From positions 1,032,474-1,096,473 of the forward strand of contig SIJG01000021.1 of NCBI GenBank assembly GCA_023374025.1: a DNA stretch of 64,000 nt, in the 5' to 3' direction. How positions within the stretch are numbered: the first letter of the stretch is position 1; the number at the start of each line of letters is the position of its first letter. This DNA is from Heterodera schachtii. Taxonomy: Eukaryota > Nematoda > Chromadorea > Rhabditida > Heteroderidae. Shown here in pieces: positions 23,215 to 34,641 of this stretch. The notes under the pieces are model-generated. The model worked only from the letters and a program-made list of their open reading frames with translations. It was not told the DNA's origin and did no database searches. The position numbers and the translations under genes were made by a program.

Positions 23215-23398
23215 AATCAAAACTTATCAATGGATTATCCAATCAATCTTTTACCTTATATAATTTTATATAATTTAAAATGCTGAATTGATGTTCATCA
23301 ATGGATTATCCAGTCAATCTTTTACTTTATATAATTTAAAATGGTGAATTGATGATTCATCAATGGATTATCCAATCAATCTTTTACTTTATATAAGC
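23215..23398. repeat. About 65-bp tandem repeat, three copies
   Basis: The unit contains ATCAATGGATTATCCAATCA, then ATCTTTTACTTTATATAA and AAAATGGTGAATTGATG. The same family recurs at 32620-32900 with about five more diverged copies. Confidence 0.8.
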
Positions 23399-23500
23399 CA
23401 ATGCCAGTGCTAAGCAGTTCCAACCTCCTTCAATCAGTTCTCACAATTGAAGTGAACACAATTTGGACGGAGGTTGGAACTGCTTAGCACTGGTATTGGC
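23397..23500. other. Inverted repeat with 32-bp arms and 40-nt loop
   Basis: The left arm (23397-23428) includes CCAGTGCTAAGCAGTTCCAA; the right arm (23469-23500) is its reverse complement with one mismatch. The size is compatible with a miRNA-type precursor, but a recent inverted duplication or tiny MITE would look the same. Confidence 0.5.
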
Positions 23501-23879
23501 AAATTTTGATCTCTATCAACGCTTTAAAGTACGGATTTGGAAATGGTTAAAAAGATCGGAAAGCAACCGATTCACACTGATCGTGGACAAACAGGTCAGC
23601 AGCAGCAACTTCAGCAGCCGTCCGAAGATGATTTTCCATTGGAAGTATGTAGGTGGCGACATAGGATTAAGTCGCGGCAAATTTTCACGACCTGCATAAC
23701 TCCGAAAAGCCGCCGCCACTGATCATGAGTGATCAGCATTTAAGAAGGGAGAAATTAGAGATAGCGACAAGCTGATATTTGTGATCATATCTGCCCCTTT
23801 GTTGTCCTTTCTTCACAGTATCAGTCTTTAATAAATTTTGTTATTTATATTTGTTGTTGTTCCATTGGGTACGGGTACA

Positions 23880-24164
23880 AGAGATAAAAAAAAATTTCTA
23901 TAAAAATTCTCAAAAATCCTCAAAATATGTAAAAAAAAATGAAAATATGTACGAAAAATTGTGAAATATGTACGAAAAAGTCCAAAATATGTATAAAAAT
24001 ATGTACATATGTAATATGTAGAAAAATCCGAAAATGTGTAAAAATATGTAAATAAAAGTCCCAACTTTTGTTTGCAAACACAAAAAAGAAAGTGTTTTTC
24101 CTACTAATTAGGCTATGGAGAATCCAGGAAAAAAATATGTATTTACATAAAATTAGCAGCCCTA
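23880..24164. mobile_element. hAT-type MITE, right end only
   Basis: Ends with ACATAAAATTAGCAGCCCTA and contains the TATGTAC/AAATATGTA body and the AACACAAAAAAGAAAGTG subterminal block of the family. A TAGGGCTG left end is not present, so it is 5'-truncated. Confidence 0.65.
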
Positions 24165-24479
24165 AAAATAATAAATAAAGTTGGAAAGGAATGAAAAGAA
24201 TTAAAATTGCAATTTGAATTTGAAAAATAAAAATTAAATGGTTGTGCACGGGGGTGTATTACAATGCTAACGGACTTACACGCCTCGCCGCCGATTAAAA
24301 TACTGATAATGGTTAAGGAGGGTGAGCAAAAGCAAACAAAAGCTCAATGTTGTGTCACCGGAAAAATAAATTGAAATTGGCAAAATAAAAATGGAAAAAA
24401 CAATTTAAATATGAAAAACCAATTAAAATTAAAATTAGCAAAACAAATTAAAATTAACAATTTATTTTATGCAGACAAA

Positions 24480-25010
24480 ATATCAATTAATGACATGCGC
24501 GGGAGGGGGGGAGGGGGGTTGCGCACAATTTTGTCGATAAACAATTCACCGAGGGGCAGAGGAGCGGGTGGGGGGGGTTGTAAACGACTGGTTCAGCGCA
24601 CGGGTTGGGGGTGTGGAGGGGAAGGGCAGTCACGCCTCGTTACGCCGAACGGTGTTCCCTTCGCTCTCCCCCGCCGATGGGGAGGATAGGGGGGGAAAGC
24701 GACGCCAATCCTGAGCGGCGCGTTGTGAAGGGCTCAACACTCTCCCCCGAAGGGAGGGGGGCCGGCGTGTGACAAAAATGGGTTAATTTGTCGGGAAGGG
24801 AGAGTGTGTCACAGCCCACGAAACAGCCCACGAGCGTTAACAGCTCAAAAATCAACGACTGCGCAGAGGGGAGGGGTGGGGGACAGTCCCACCTCGTTCC
24901 GCCGAATGGCCTTCCCTTCGCGCTCCCACGCTGGGGGGCGGGGGCAGCCGCCGATCCTACGCGGCGCGCTGCGAAGGGCACAATGTGGTGGTAAAATTTA
25001 CCACCACATT
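24480..25010. repeat. GC-rich island with an internal tandem duplication
   Basis: This half kilobase is strongly GC-rich, unlike its surroundings. Two blocks about 270 bp apart are similar: CGCCTCGTTACGCCGAACGG ... CTTCGCTCTCCCCCGCC ... GGCGCGTTGTGAAGGGC, and CACCTCGTTCCGCCGAATGG ... CTTCGCGCTCCC ... GGCGCGCTGCGAAGGGC. It ends in a perfect palindrome at about 24983-25009 (ATGTGGTGGTAAA and its complement). Open frames exist on both strands but none has a coherent protein pattern. Origin unknown. Confidence 0.6.
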
Positions 25011-25229
25011 TGTGGCCATACACTACTAATATCTAAAATATTTGGATATTTTATATGAATATTTTTTCCGATTGTATGCTGAAGGTTTATTCAATCTTTA
25101 TTTCATAATGGTTTTAATGCATATTTAATTTAAAAACGTATTCAATCTTTATTTAATAATGGTTTTAATGCATATTTAAGTTAAAAACGCTGAATTTGCC
25201 AAGCAATTTTCGGCAGTTAATCCAATATT

Positions 25230-25860
25230 TTTTTCTTCTTCTGTTGCGGCTCGGCCCACAAGCCGCAACGGGACGGTTCGTCGTCCATGGTTCGGGGTGG
25301 GGGTAGAAGAGGAAGGAGAGGGGGAGGGGCTACCGAATACCCAACTGCTGGTTTTCTTTTTTCTTTATTCGGTGTACGATCGGAGCCCATGAAATGAACA
25401 ATTAGTGGGGCTTAAATACGATCACATTTGGGTTGGGCCTATATACAAAACATACAAACCAATTAATTAGAGAAATGGGCTGATCAAATGGGCTGTCTTT
25501 TTCTCTTACTTTTCTTCTTTCTTCGCTGTGACTTCTCTTCCTTTGCGGCAGAACATTCACATGCATTGGTTGATGTTGTCTCCCTTCACGTGCACTTTTT
25601 GTCCCCATCGGACCATGTTCGGGCGGGGAGGGCCGGTTTCTGCTGTTCGGGGTGGCTGTGTCAGCTGTTTTTCATCGCAGCTTTCTGTTCATTCATGTGC
25701 GCCGCTTGGTCGATTGAGCTGTTATTCTCTCTCCAAATTGTCACTTTTTTGCCCATTTTTCATCGCTTCATCGCCCACTGATAATTTTTCCCCTTTTTTG
25801 CTCTTTCGCTCGTCGCTCTCTTTCCAATCATTAACTGTCCGTTCCACGGACAGTCGCGGC
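25230..25860. other. Mixed GC-rich and pyrimidine-rich sequence, no assigned gene
   Basis: 25240-25275 contains TGCGGCTCGGCCCACAAGCC with a partial inverted copy (GCGGCT / AGCCGC). 25490-25850 is C/T-rich and open in two plus-strand frames, but the peptides are Ser/Phe/Cys-rich and unremarkable. It could be the 5' region of the degenerate gene at 25860. Confidence 0.25.
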
Positions 25861-26333
25861 TGAATTCCAGTCGCGACACTTCCGGAAATGCACAAAAGGA
25901 GTTGGTTTCCGTCGTCGAAACTCTGAATAATATTTCGCAGCGTTTTTGGGGTAAAACTGCGCATCATAACAATTCCAATGGAATGGTTTTGAAAAACGAG
26001 GACGATTTCAAGGAAGAGGAAAATTGGTTTAGTAAATTTATAAAACAAAATATTTTGAAAAAAAATAAAACACCAAAAAATGAGAAAAAAAGGGAAAGAA
26101 AAATTTTGATTTATCAAACAAAACTGAAAACAATCTTCGGCAAGAATTTGAGCATAAAATGGAAAAAATATATGAAAATACAAAACAAAATGCCAAGGAA
26201 GAAAATGAAAAATTGCAAAAAGCATTTTCAAACGCAAAAAAATGATGGAGAAATAGATGAGCTGAGAGATGAATATTTTGACAAATTTGGCACTTTCAAT
26301 TCGTCGCCATTTTCAAAAGCTTCCCTGTTTTAA
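25860..26333 (+). pseudogene. Degenerate copy of an unknown coiled-coil gene family
   Basis: The plus frame reads KELVSVVETLNNISQRFWGK and continues to FSKFIKQNIL. After about 26050 the family-like sequence continues in another frame as NLRQEFEHKMEKIYENTKQ and EENEKLQKAFSNAKK, so there is a frameshift. The same two blocks occur on the minus strand at 30230-30530 (ELISVVETLNKISRCFWG; NLRQEFEHKMEEIYENT). The protein would be charged and helical. No known family was recognised. Confidence 0.5.
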
Positions 26334-26379
26334 TCCTTTTCATTTCTTTTCATATTTTCAACTAATTTTTCCTTTTTTC

Positions 26380-27340
26380 TCTCATCAGAAGGGCGATAAC
26401 TTTTAGGGGCGAAAAAGTCCAAAATAGTGGCAAAGAATTCGCGAAATAGGGGCGAAAAGTTTTAAATGTAGGGCTGAAATTTATTAAATTGCTGTTTTTC
26501 TATGTAAATAAGTTAAAATTAAGGCAAACAATTTTATTCATTGATTACAGTTGCAAATAATTATTTAAATTCGAAATTTTTGAGTACATTTTTCCAAAAT
26601 AAAAAAATTTCAAAAATCAGAATTTTGACAAGAAAAAAAATTAAAAAATTTTGATCAAGAAAAAAACACATTTAGTTGAAAAATTTTTGTAAATTTTTCG
26701 AACAAGTCGCTAAAAAATGTGATCCGGTCAAAAAAAAAATTTCATTACTTTTTTTGTTAAAGAAATTTGTGAATTTTATGTGAAAAAATTTAAAAATCGC
26801 GAAATAAGGACGAAAATAGTGGCGTAACGCAAAAATAGGGATAAAAACTTATTTTAGGGGCGAACACTCAAATAAGGATTTTTAGAGGCGAACATCCAAA
26901 TAGGGATTTCTATGGTCGCATAGGGGGGTTAAAATGAAGAATTTCCAAACAAAAAATGTGTTTTTCGTGACATTTCTCGTCGAGTTAAAGCTGCAGAAAA
27001 CAATTTTTCTCTTTATATATATTCTGCTGGATTAGATCGTAGGATAAATAGTGGTGATTTATCCTTTATTGCTATGAAGAAAGGGGCTCAAACATAGCAT
27101 TTCTACGTTAAAATTTTTTGATTTGGTGAAGTTTTTAGTCCATAAAAATCCATATTTTGGGGGTTTTCGGGAATAAATCCATATTTCGCCATTTTTGCCA
27201 TTTTAAGTCGATATTTCGGCAATTTTTGGCAAATTTTCACAAGAAAAATGCAAAAAAGCGAAAAATACACACCTAAATATTTATTTGATTTAAATTAACG
27301 TGACCACCAGCGAGAATTATTTTTTAATTTAGGTTTTCGC
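26380..27340. other. Intergenic AT-rich repeats
   Basis: Contains a GGGGCGAAAA/AATAGGG motif repeated loosely at both ends (26385-26480 and 26800-26930), a possible degraded element, and a TCCATATTT-type repeat at 27140-27230. No gene. Confidence 0.35.
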
Positions 27341-27342
27341 AA

Positions 27343-27720
27343 TTAATTTGAGAAATTTTTTTTTGGCGATTTCGTCACGCAATCGTTCTTTTTTTTAATT
27401 TTTTTTTCTGATAAAATTGGAGGAAAAAAGTAAAAATTCGAAAAAACAATTAATTTAACGGTAAAGTTAAAAAAATTGGCGATTTCGCGCTCAAACCGAC
27501 TCCAACCGAATACAACCGCTGGTGGGAAAGCATGGCGATCGCTAAGCGATTGCACATGACTTCGCGTGGCCATTGCCAGGCCAATGCCCCCAAATATGGA
27601 GACGCACCACCACGACAAGTAGGAGGATGCGCCCCACAAAGCTGACGCCAACGGGGAGAAGACGCGAGCAGCGGGAAACGGCGCCGGCGAGCAATCGCAC
27701 AGCGTCAACATCAATCGCAT
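27343..27720 (-). CDS. Unidentified open frame with GC-rich 5' half
   Basis: From ATG at 27720 the frame is open for 125 codons. The first about 80 codons are GC-balanced and encode a Ser/Ala/Trp-rich segment with hydrophobic runs (FSPLASALWGASSYLSWW, SIFGGIGLAMAT). The last about 40 are AT-rich and low complexity, so a donor may lie near 27480. An overlapping minus-strand frame is equally open (LLPVGVSFVGRILLLVVVV). Could be a membrane protein exon; unassigned. Confidence 0.25.
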   Translation of the reverse strand: MRLMLTLCDCSPAPFPAARVFSPLASALWGASSYLSWWCVSIFGGIGLAMATRSHVQSLSDRHAFPPAVVFGWSRFEREIANFFNFTVKLIVFSNFYFFPPILSEKKIKKKNDCVTKSPKKNFSN

Positions 27721-29490
27721 TTATTATATATGATGGAATTTAAATGTTTTCTTTTTTGCTGGGGTGTAAAATAAGAGCGATGGAATGGGTGGCAGAGGGG
27801 CGCTAAATCCATAGGACTATTTCTCCGCTGCGCTCGTTTCTTTACCGTAAAATATAAATTTTGTTTATGTACTATTTCTCTCATTGAATATATTTTCCTT
27901 TATAAAAAAAAACAAAGTTTATTTGAAACCTTTCAGTACTCTATTAAATAGAGTAATACGTGACTTGGAATTAAAAATTCAAATTTTAATTTTCAAAATT
28001 ATATAATGTCATTTGAGAAAAAGTTTATTGGCCTTTTCATTCCTAAAAACCCTCAAAACAGTCACGAAATGAAAAAATTTTCTCTAAAAATTTTTAAATT
28101 ATGCCAAATATAACTGCAATTAGATGGAAAACTGATCATATAACTAGGGAATTTGTAAGTTTATTTTAGTTTTTTAAATAAAAATTTTAAAAAAATAAAA
28201 GTATAGAATGAATAAGAGAATCGTGGTTTTAAGATAGAATGTTTAATAGAGTTGGCTTCTCGAAAAGTTTGGAAAATTTTTGTCGAAATGACCAAGCACT
28301 ATTTTTTGCAAATCCATTCGGAAATTTATTATCCAAACCACCGATGGCACGCTTTTGGGCACTTCTGAGAGGGGAAGAGGGAAATTTTGGCGTCCAATTT
28401 TCCAAAATTTACTAAGGTGCCAATAAAATTTTGAAAATCAAAAAATCCTTAAATCATTGTTTCTACATCCAATTTGGGCTTTTCCGCTTGTTTTTGTCTG
28501 CCTATTAACGCTCTCAAATTTGGTTTAGTTCCAATCACTTTTAAAAGCTATGGGTAATCAAATTTTCAAAAAAAAAGAAAGCAAAATATGGCCACAAAAT
28601 CTGACGAAAATTTTAGCTAAAAACCCCAACAGTTAAATAGGAAATATGTAATCAAAAAATTTTAAGCAAAATTAGGTCCGCATCAGATCATTTTTTGATA
28701 ATTATTTGGGATTATATTCACTAAAATATATTCCTAAAATAATTTGCAGAATTAAAAATTTATGAATATTTTATTCAAAATAATAATTGCCCATACCGAC
28801 CTGAATGCATAAATAATTAAAAAATTTGAATTTTATTAAAAATCAATAAGAATTAAATATTTTCTGGATACCTTAGAGTCCCGTACCGGGATGTATCCCA
28901 AAAATTTGGTGTGATTCTAATCATTTTTTGGGTCAAAATCAGAAATGAATTTTCTTCGTTTCGCCGTTCAAAGGAATTTTTTTTTTCAAATTCATTTACA
29001 ACAAATTACATACAATTTAAATTTAGACGCTAAAAGGGGGGAGCATCAAGTCGAAGAAGAGGCGCAGAAAAAGCATCAAATTTTTTGTTGACGAGGAAGA
29101 AAATGTCATTGTTTTATTGTGCAAATAAAAGTGGCACGGAATGAGAAAAAGCAAAAAAAAAAAAAACATTAAAAAAGGAAAAAAAAATTAAGAAAAGGCT
29201 AAATTTTTTTTATCAACAACGGAAAAAACAAAACCATTCATCAGTGAATGAAGTCGAAAAGAAACAATCTGCTGATAGGTTATGAACAGTTCAAAACCCG
29301 AAGAAAATACTTTAACCAAGCAAAAGATAAAAAAAGAGAAAAATTGTAAAAATGTTAAATGGAAAAAAGGACAGAGAAAAAATTGATGAGAGAAAAAAGG
29401 AAAATTAGCTGAAAATATGAAAAGAAAAGAAAATCAATTTAAAAAGGGCAGTTTTTGAAAATGGTGACTCAAAATTCATCAAATTCAACT
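27721..29490. other. AT-rich DNA without recognisable genes
   Basis: Poly(A)-rich stretches and scattered short motifs only; 29030-29470 is purine-rich (GAAAAAGGAAAA type) and may be the decayed 3' portion of the minus-strand coiled-coil family that continues at 30.2-30.5 kb. Confidence 0.35.
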
Positions 29491-31696
29491 CTCATCAGTA
29501 GGGCTGCTAATTTTATGTAACAAAATTTGCGAATTATGTAAATAAAATATGTATAAAAAATGCTAAAATATGTATGAAATATGTACAAAAAGCCCCAAAT
29601 ATGTACTAAAATATGTAAATAAAATTTTTTAAATGGTAATTTTTTGGGTAAAAATTCTTCGTAAAAAGTGAAACAGGCACAAAATGCCATAAAAATGACC
29701 AAAATAGGCTTAGAATCACATTTTAGTACCTTAAATATTAATTTTTGTGTATCTCATTTTTTAAAAAAATCGATTTTTAGGGATACATTTTCAAAAATTT
29801 TTTTTTTATTTTTCAAGAAAAATTTCTATAAATTCTCAAAATATGAAAAAAAAAAATGAAAATGCGTACGAAAAAATTGCAATTTTTTTTGGGGCATCAA
29901 AAATTTTTCTTAAAAAATCCTCAAAAATTGCAAAATATGTACGAAAAAATTCGAAAAAGTCCAAAATATGTAAGAAAATATGTACATATGTAATATGTAG
30001 AAAAACCCTGAAATATTTAAAAATATGTAAATAAAAGTCCCAACTTTTGTTCGCAAACACAAAAAAGAAAGTGTTTTTCCTAGTAATTAGAGCATGGAGA
30101 ATCCCAGAAAAAAATATGTATTTACATAAAATTAGCAGCCCTACTCATCAGCTCATTCCTTTCTCTATCATCTTTTGCTTTTTTAAATTTGGCCCTTTCT
30201 TTCTTGCCAATTTTTTTTTAAGTATTTTCATATATTTCTTCCATTTTATGCTCAAATTCTTGCCGAAGATTGTCTTCAAATTCGTTTGGTGAATTTAAAA
30301 TTTTCTTTCCTTTTTTTTTTGCACATTTTTTGGTACGTTAAATTTTTTCCACAACATTTTGTTGTATAAATTTACTAAACCAATTGTCCTTGTCTATGAA
30401 TCGACCTCATTTTTCAAATCCATTTCATAACAATACTGATAAGGTATAATGTCTGTTTTAGCACCCCAAAAACACCGCGAAATTTTATTCAGAGTTTCGA
30501 CGACGGAAATCAATTCCTTTTGCTTTTTATTACGTCGAAAAAGAATTGGCTTAACTGCCGAAAATTTCTTGAGAAATTCTGCGTGTTTACCTTAAATTTG
30601 CAATAAAATCATTGTGATAAATAAAGATTTGAATAAACCTTCAATATAAAGTCGGAATAAATATTCGTGCAAAATATGTAAATATTTGCCATTTTTTTAG
30701 CATTTTTCTTTAAATTCCTCCTTAATTTTGTCACATTGCCAATTCTTTTGCATTAAATAAACAACGCTAAGATGGGCCTCATATTTTTGTGTCAAATATT
30801 TGTGCATTTTTTCAATTTTGTGTAACCCAAAAGAGATCATGCGTTCACCACCATCATGACTTGATATGTCCTTTCTCTTTCGTTCGATATAAATAATTTG
30901 AATATTCTTTAGCCATCTTAGAAAATTTCACCGGATTTGTGTCGCTAATCCTTTGACAAATTCCGAAAATAATGCAAAATTTTTCTAAATTTTTTATTTA
31001 CTTAATTTCATTAAATGTTTATTCTCACCCATGTCTCTTGACCATCGAATTTTAAATCCCAAATTATCAAATGTTTGTCCTCTTCAATTTCATCGGCATT
31101 AGTTGGGTCGTCCATTTTTGCCTTTTCAACCGCTTTTTTGAACATTTCCTACAAATATTCTTCAAAGTTTTTTCCACAATTTTGTAAAATTATTCCGTTT
31201 AATCAGTTCAGTTATTTTCCATTCTTTCGCTGTTTCATTTGCCAATTGCAAAATCTTTTCATTGATTGGCACTTTTTGATCATTTTCAAACTCCTCATTC
31301 AACATTTTTGGTACAAAAAAATCTTTAAAATTTGTTTAATTTATATTCACAAATTTTTCCGAACGATTTTTTAAAATAAAACTGCGAAATTCTGACCAGG
31401 CAATTCACCATATAAATTATTGGCCCTTTAATTTCAATTTCATTTAGCATAAATTTCGGCTTCACTGTAGGAATTCCTAAGTATTCTCTGCACAAATATT
31501 CGTACAAAATGTTTCGATATTTTTGACATTCTGTCCGTTCATATTCTTCAAATTCATCTGCTATTTTGTCACATTGCCAATTCATTCTCATAAAATACCC
31601 AACGTCAAGGTGAGCTTCGTATTTTTGCATTGAATATTCACTGATTTGCACTTTCTGATCATTTTCCACAAACGCAATTAGCAAATTGTCCTCTGT
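29460..31696 (-). pseudogene. Unknown coiled-coil gene family: several minus-strand exons and degenerate pieces
   Basis: Pieces in minus order: 31696-31325 (after an AATTAG acceptor) encodes SMQKYEAHLDVGYFMRMNWQ and CDKIADEFEEYE, then a novel tail. 31290-31035 encodes VEKAKMDDPTNADEIEEDKH and LIIWDLKFDGQETW up to a GTGAG donor, but only after stops and frame changes. 30985-30690 repeats the first theme (QKYEAHLSVVYLMQKNWQCD, KIKEEFKEK) and includes FALFSEFVKGLATQ. 30530-30230 repeats the block seen at 25860-26333. In-frame stops and frame changes occur in most pieces; only 31696-31325 is cleanly open. The repeated YEAHL-NWQCDKI theme suggests tandem duplication of a lineage-specific gene. Function unknown. 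Confidence 0.45.
29499..30143. mobile_element. Complete hAT-type MITE with 8-bp target duplication CTCATCAG
   Basis: Ends are TAGGGCTGCTAATTTTATGT and its exact inverted copy ACATAAAATTAGCAGCCCTA. CTCATCAG flanks both sides (29491-29498 and 30144-30151). The body is made of TATGTAAATA/ATATGTAC motifs. This is the reference copy for the family also seen at about 488, 12725-13319, 17545-17916, 23880-24164 and 53267-53646. It splits the minus-strand coiled-coil pseudogene: the peptide RNELMR is on one side and VEFDEF on the other. Confidence 0.9.
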
Positions 31697-31699
31697 CTA

Positions 31700-33186
31700 A
31701 TTAATAAAATGGATTAATAAAATTACAATAATTCCTTATATATTAACTCACCGATGGATTTGCAATTGAAAATGGAATTAAAAATTGATGAAAAATGATA
31801 ATAAAAAAGGAATCATAAAAACACAAGTAATCATCAATATTTCTTTTTATAAAATATAAATTATCAAACAAAAAGGAAATGAAAAAGCGTTAATTAAAAC
31901 TATTAAAATCCCTTGTTTATTTAATTTAATTTATTTACATTAAAAAACTTGTAGCTTTATTTATTAAAACGTATGTTTGATTTTAGTAGAATACCCAAAT
32001 TCCTATTTATTTTTTTAAATTTACGTTTTAATTTATATTTATAAAAAAAACATAAAAGTTAAACATAGAAAGACCAAATAAAAGAAAATGATTCTCAAAG
32101 TGACGAACAATTTCAGGTTCGTAACATTTTTGGTATTTTTTATATTTTTCTTTGTTTAATTTTTGAAAAAAAACGATTTTTATGGAGCAAAATAATCTTG
32201 AAATAAGAAATTTCAATAAATATATCATAAAAACCTCAAAATATGTACAAGCGGAATTTAGGGTATTATTTTGGGCATTTAAGAAAAAATTCCTTAAAAA
32301 TCCCAAAATTGAGAAACGTATAGAAAAAGTGCGAAAGCCTAAATTATATTAAAAAAACTACTTAATGAATATATTAAAAATCAGAAAAAAATAAATAATA
32401 TTAATTTTTTAGAAAAAGAATGCGGCAAAAAATATCTAAAAAATTTTGTTATAAGCTCCTCAAGTTTGCAATTCATTTTAATTAAATTAAAGTTTATGAT
32501 TTTATCAAACCCAAAAATAAAATCCGTATAAAGAATGAATATTTTTTAAAATAAGTATATGATTAAAATGAAAAAAGTGGCAAATCACACTGCCTTTTAA
32601 ACGGAGTAAAAATAAATTGTAATGGTGAATTAAATATCATCAGTAGGATTATCCAGTTAATCTTTTACTTTATATAATTTTATAATTAAAATTGATGATC
32701 ATTTATCCAATCAATTTTTTACTTTATTATTATTTAAATGGTGAATTGGTGATGATCATTAGGATTATCCAATTATTTTTTTACTTTATTGTTTTATAAA
32801 TGGTGAATTGATGATGATCATTAGGATTATCCGATCAATTTTTACTTTATTATTATTTAAATCTTGAATTGAAGATCATCAGTAGAATTATCCACTGGAT
32901 TTCCACCAAGGCTTAACATTTTGCCCAATTTTTTATTAAACGAAGGAAATAAAAAAAATTAAAAATTTCTTTGTTTTGGGGTAATTTAATTATGCGCCGC
33001 AATCATACCCATTTAACATTTAACAAACAAATTTTCTCGATAATAACAATCAAAACTAATAATTGAATACAAAATCACAACAAAAACTCGAAATCTCTCC
33101 CATTGGTCCAGAGATTCAAGCGCCCAAGCGCTTCCGAAAATTGGCAGTAATGGACACACCCAATTTATACAATTTTTCACGGTGCC
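31700..33186. other. AT-rich DNA with a second array of the 65-bp repeat (32620-32900)
   Basis: At 32620-32900 units of about 60 bp (GTGAATTGATGATGATCATT, GGATTATCCAAT, TTTACTTTATT) recur five times; they belong to the same family as 23215-23398. The remainder shows no gene. Confidence 0.6.
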
Positions 33187-33386
33187 TATTTGGAGAAGGA
33201 GGGAAGGATTGGAGAAGGATGGAACATTAGGAAGAAAAGGTGAATAATAAATAAAGATAAAACAATAATGAATGAATAGGGGAAAACGTGGGATTCTATG
33301 TGCTGGGGTCAAAGGGCAAATTGATATGGGGGATAAACATCAAATGGAACGACAAACATTTAAATCAAAAGTCATTCTTCTCACAT
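33187..33386. repeat. 200-bp direct repeat, left copy
   Basis: Begins TATTTGGAGAAGGAGGGAAG and ends GTCATTCTTCTCACAT. It matches 34642-34842 in the same orientation with only a few differences, mainly around 33238-33262. The two copies enclose about 1.25 kb that carries a decayed coiled-coil gene. They could be terminal repeats of a non-autonomous LTR-type element, but TG...CA ends, a primer-binding site and target duplications are not evident. Confidence 0.7.
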
Positions 33387-33660
33387 GCCCCCGTCGACGC
33401 AAGAATCGGTCCCCGATTCTGATCAGTCTCCCCCGGGCCCACAGATGCGACGTCCCGGCGCATGGCGATGAAAGATGGAGGCGATCAGTTGACGTTCGGC
33501 TTTGATTTACTTAAAATGGGCAAAAAGGGGAGGGAAATCGGTCTCAGTTCAGCAGACGAAATGCGGAATGCTTTTATCAGCCATTTGATCAGCACTTATC
33601 AGCCAAACATAATTAAAGGGAGAAGCGGCTGCCAAATTGGTGAGGGAGTTGGGTACGCCA

Positions 33661-34540
33661 TCAAAGGAAAATGGGCAAAACTCGAAAATTGGGCAACCGT
33701 GCCATCATGTTTGCCTCACTTTTCTTGACTATATTTAATTTGAGTTGTGGCTTGGGATCGGACTTTTGATCAACGGCAATTTGCTGTTTTAAATTTTTGG
33801 AAAATTCCTCCTTTCCTTCGCCACGCTCTTTGGCCTTCAATTCGGCAACCTCCTCCATTAAAGCCATTATTTCTCAGCCTTGCCCCTGCGCCATCAAATT
33901 CTGTTGGACGGACCAAATTGAAAAATGGCCATTTTCCTCTTCTGCCATTTCCAACTTTTCTTTTACCGTCTTCAATTCAGCTTCCATCGCCAAAAATTCG
34001 GAACCACTTTGCTCTCTTTCCACCAGCAGTTTTATGTTGTCAGCCTTTAGGAACTTGAAGAGTTGTTCACTGTCCAACAATTTTTGATGCAAAATTTCGA
34101 CTTTTGCCTCTGCTTCGTCTCGTTTGGCCGTCCGTGACTCTCACCAATTCAGCTTTCAGCTTTTCAACCAAACTTTTCTCTTGCTCTGCTCGGCCCACAT
34201 TTCCTGATCTTTCCAACATTTTTTCATTCGAATGCGCTGACGGCCTCTCAAATTCCAAACCGAGTGCCTTTCCAGCCAAATTCTGATTTCGGTTGCCTTC
34301 ACAGCCACATATTTGTCGCAGTGCACGGCCTTGTGCCAACATTCTGCTTATAAAACCTGCCTGACCAAAATTTTCTTCCATTTGCGACGAAATGAGAGAG
34401 TCGGGGGACGCGCTGCATTTCCATGGTTTTGCATTGCTTCTTGTGTGCAGTCGGAGAGCAATTCGGAGTCTTTCAAAAGGTGGTGCAGTTCAGTATCGGA
34501 CAGGAGCGTCAAATCAGGAAAAAGGAGGAGAGCGATGTTG
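33661..34540 (-). pseudogene. Decayed, intronless coiled-coil protein gene between two direct repeats
   Basis: A coherent protein can be followed on the minus strand through at least three frames: LLSDTELHHLLKDSELLSDC near 34520-34450, then FGQAGFISRMLAQGRALRQ and EKSLVEKLKAELVRVT (34380-34140), then RDEAEAKVEILHQKLLDSEQ and AMEAELKTVKEKLEMAEEEN (34110-33930), then ALMEEVAELKAKERGEGKEE (33870-33800). Frames change near 34390, 34130 and 33880, and a stop precedes ALMEEV. No splice signals are needed to connect the blocks, suggesting a retrocopy or captured cDNA. Predicted product: long coiled coil. Family not recognised. Confidence 0.55.
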
Positions 34541-34641
34541 GGGTTCGGGTTGGGTTTGGAAGGGTTCGGTTCACTAAGTCAATGCGATCGACTTGGAGAA
34601 TTATTTATTTATTTGGGGACAAGAATGAAATAATATATATT

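Noticed and set aside
24411..25058. Gly/Arg-rich frames in the GC island
   Set aside because: Open on both strands because of high GC; no start, domain or consistent codon pattern.
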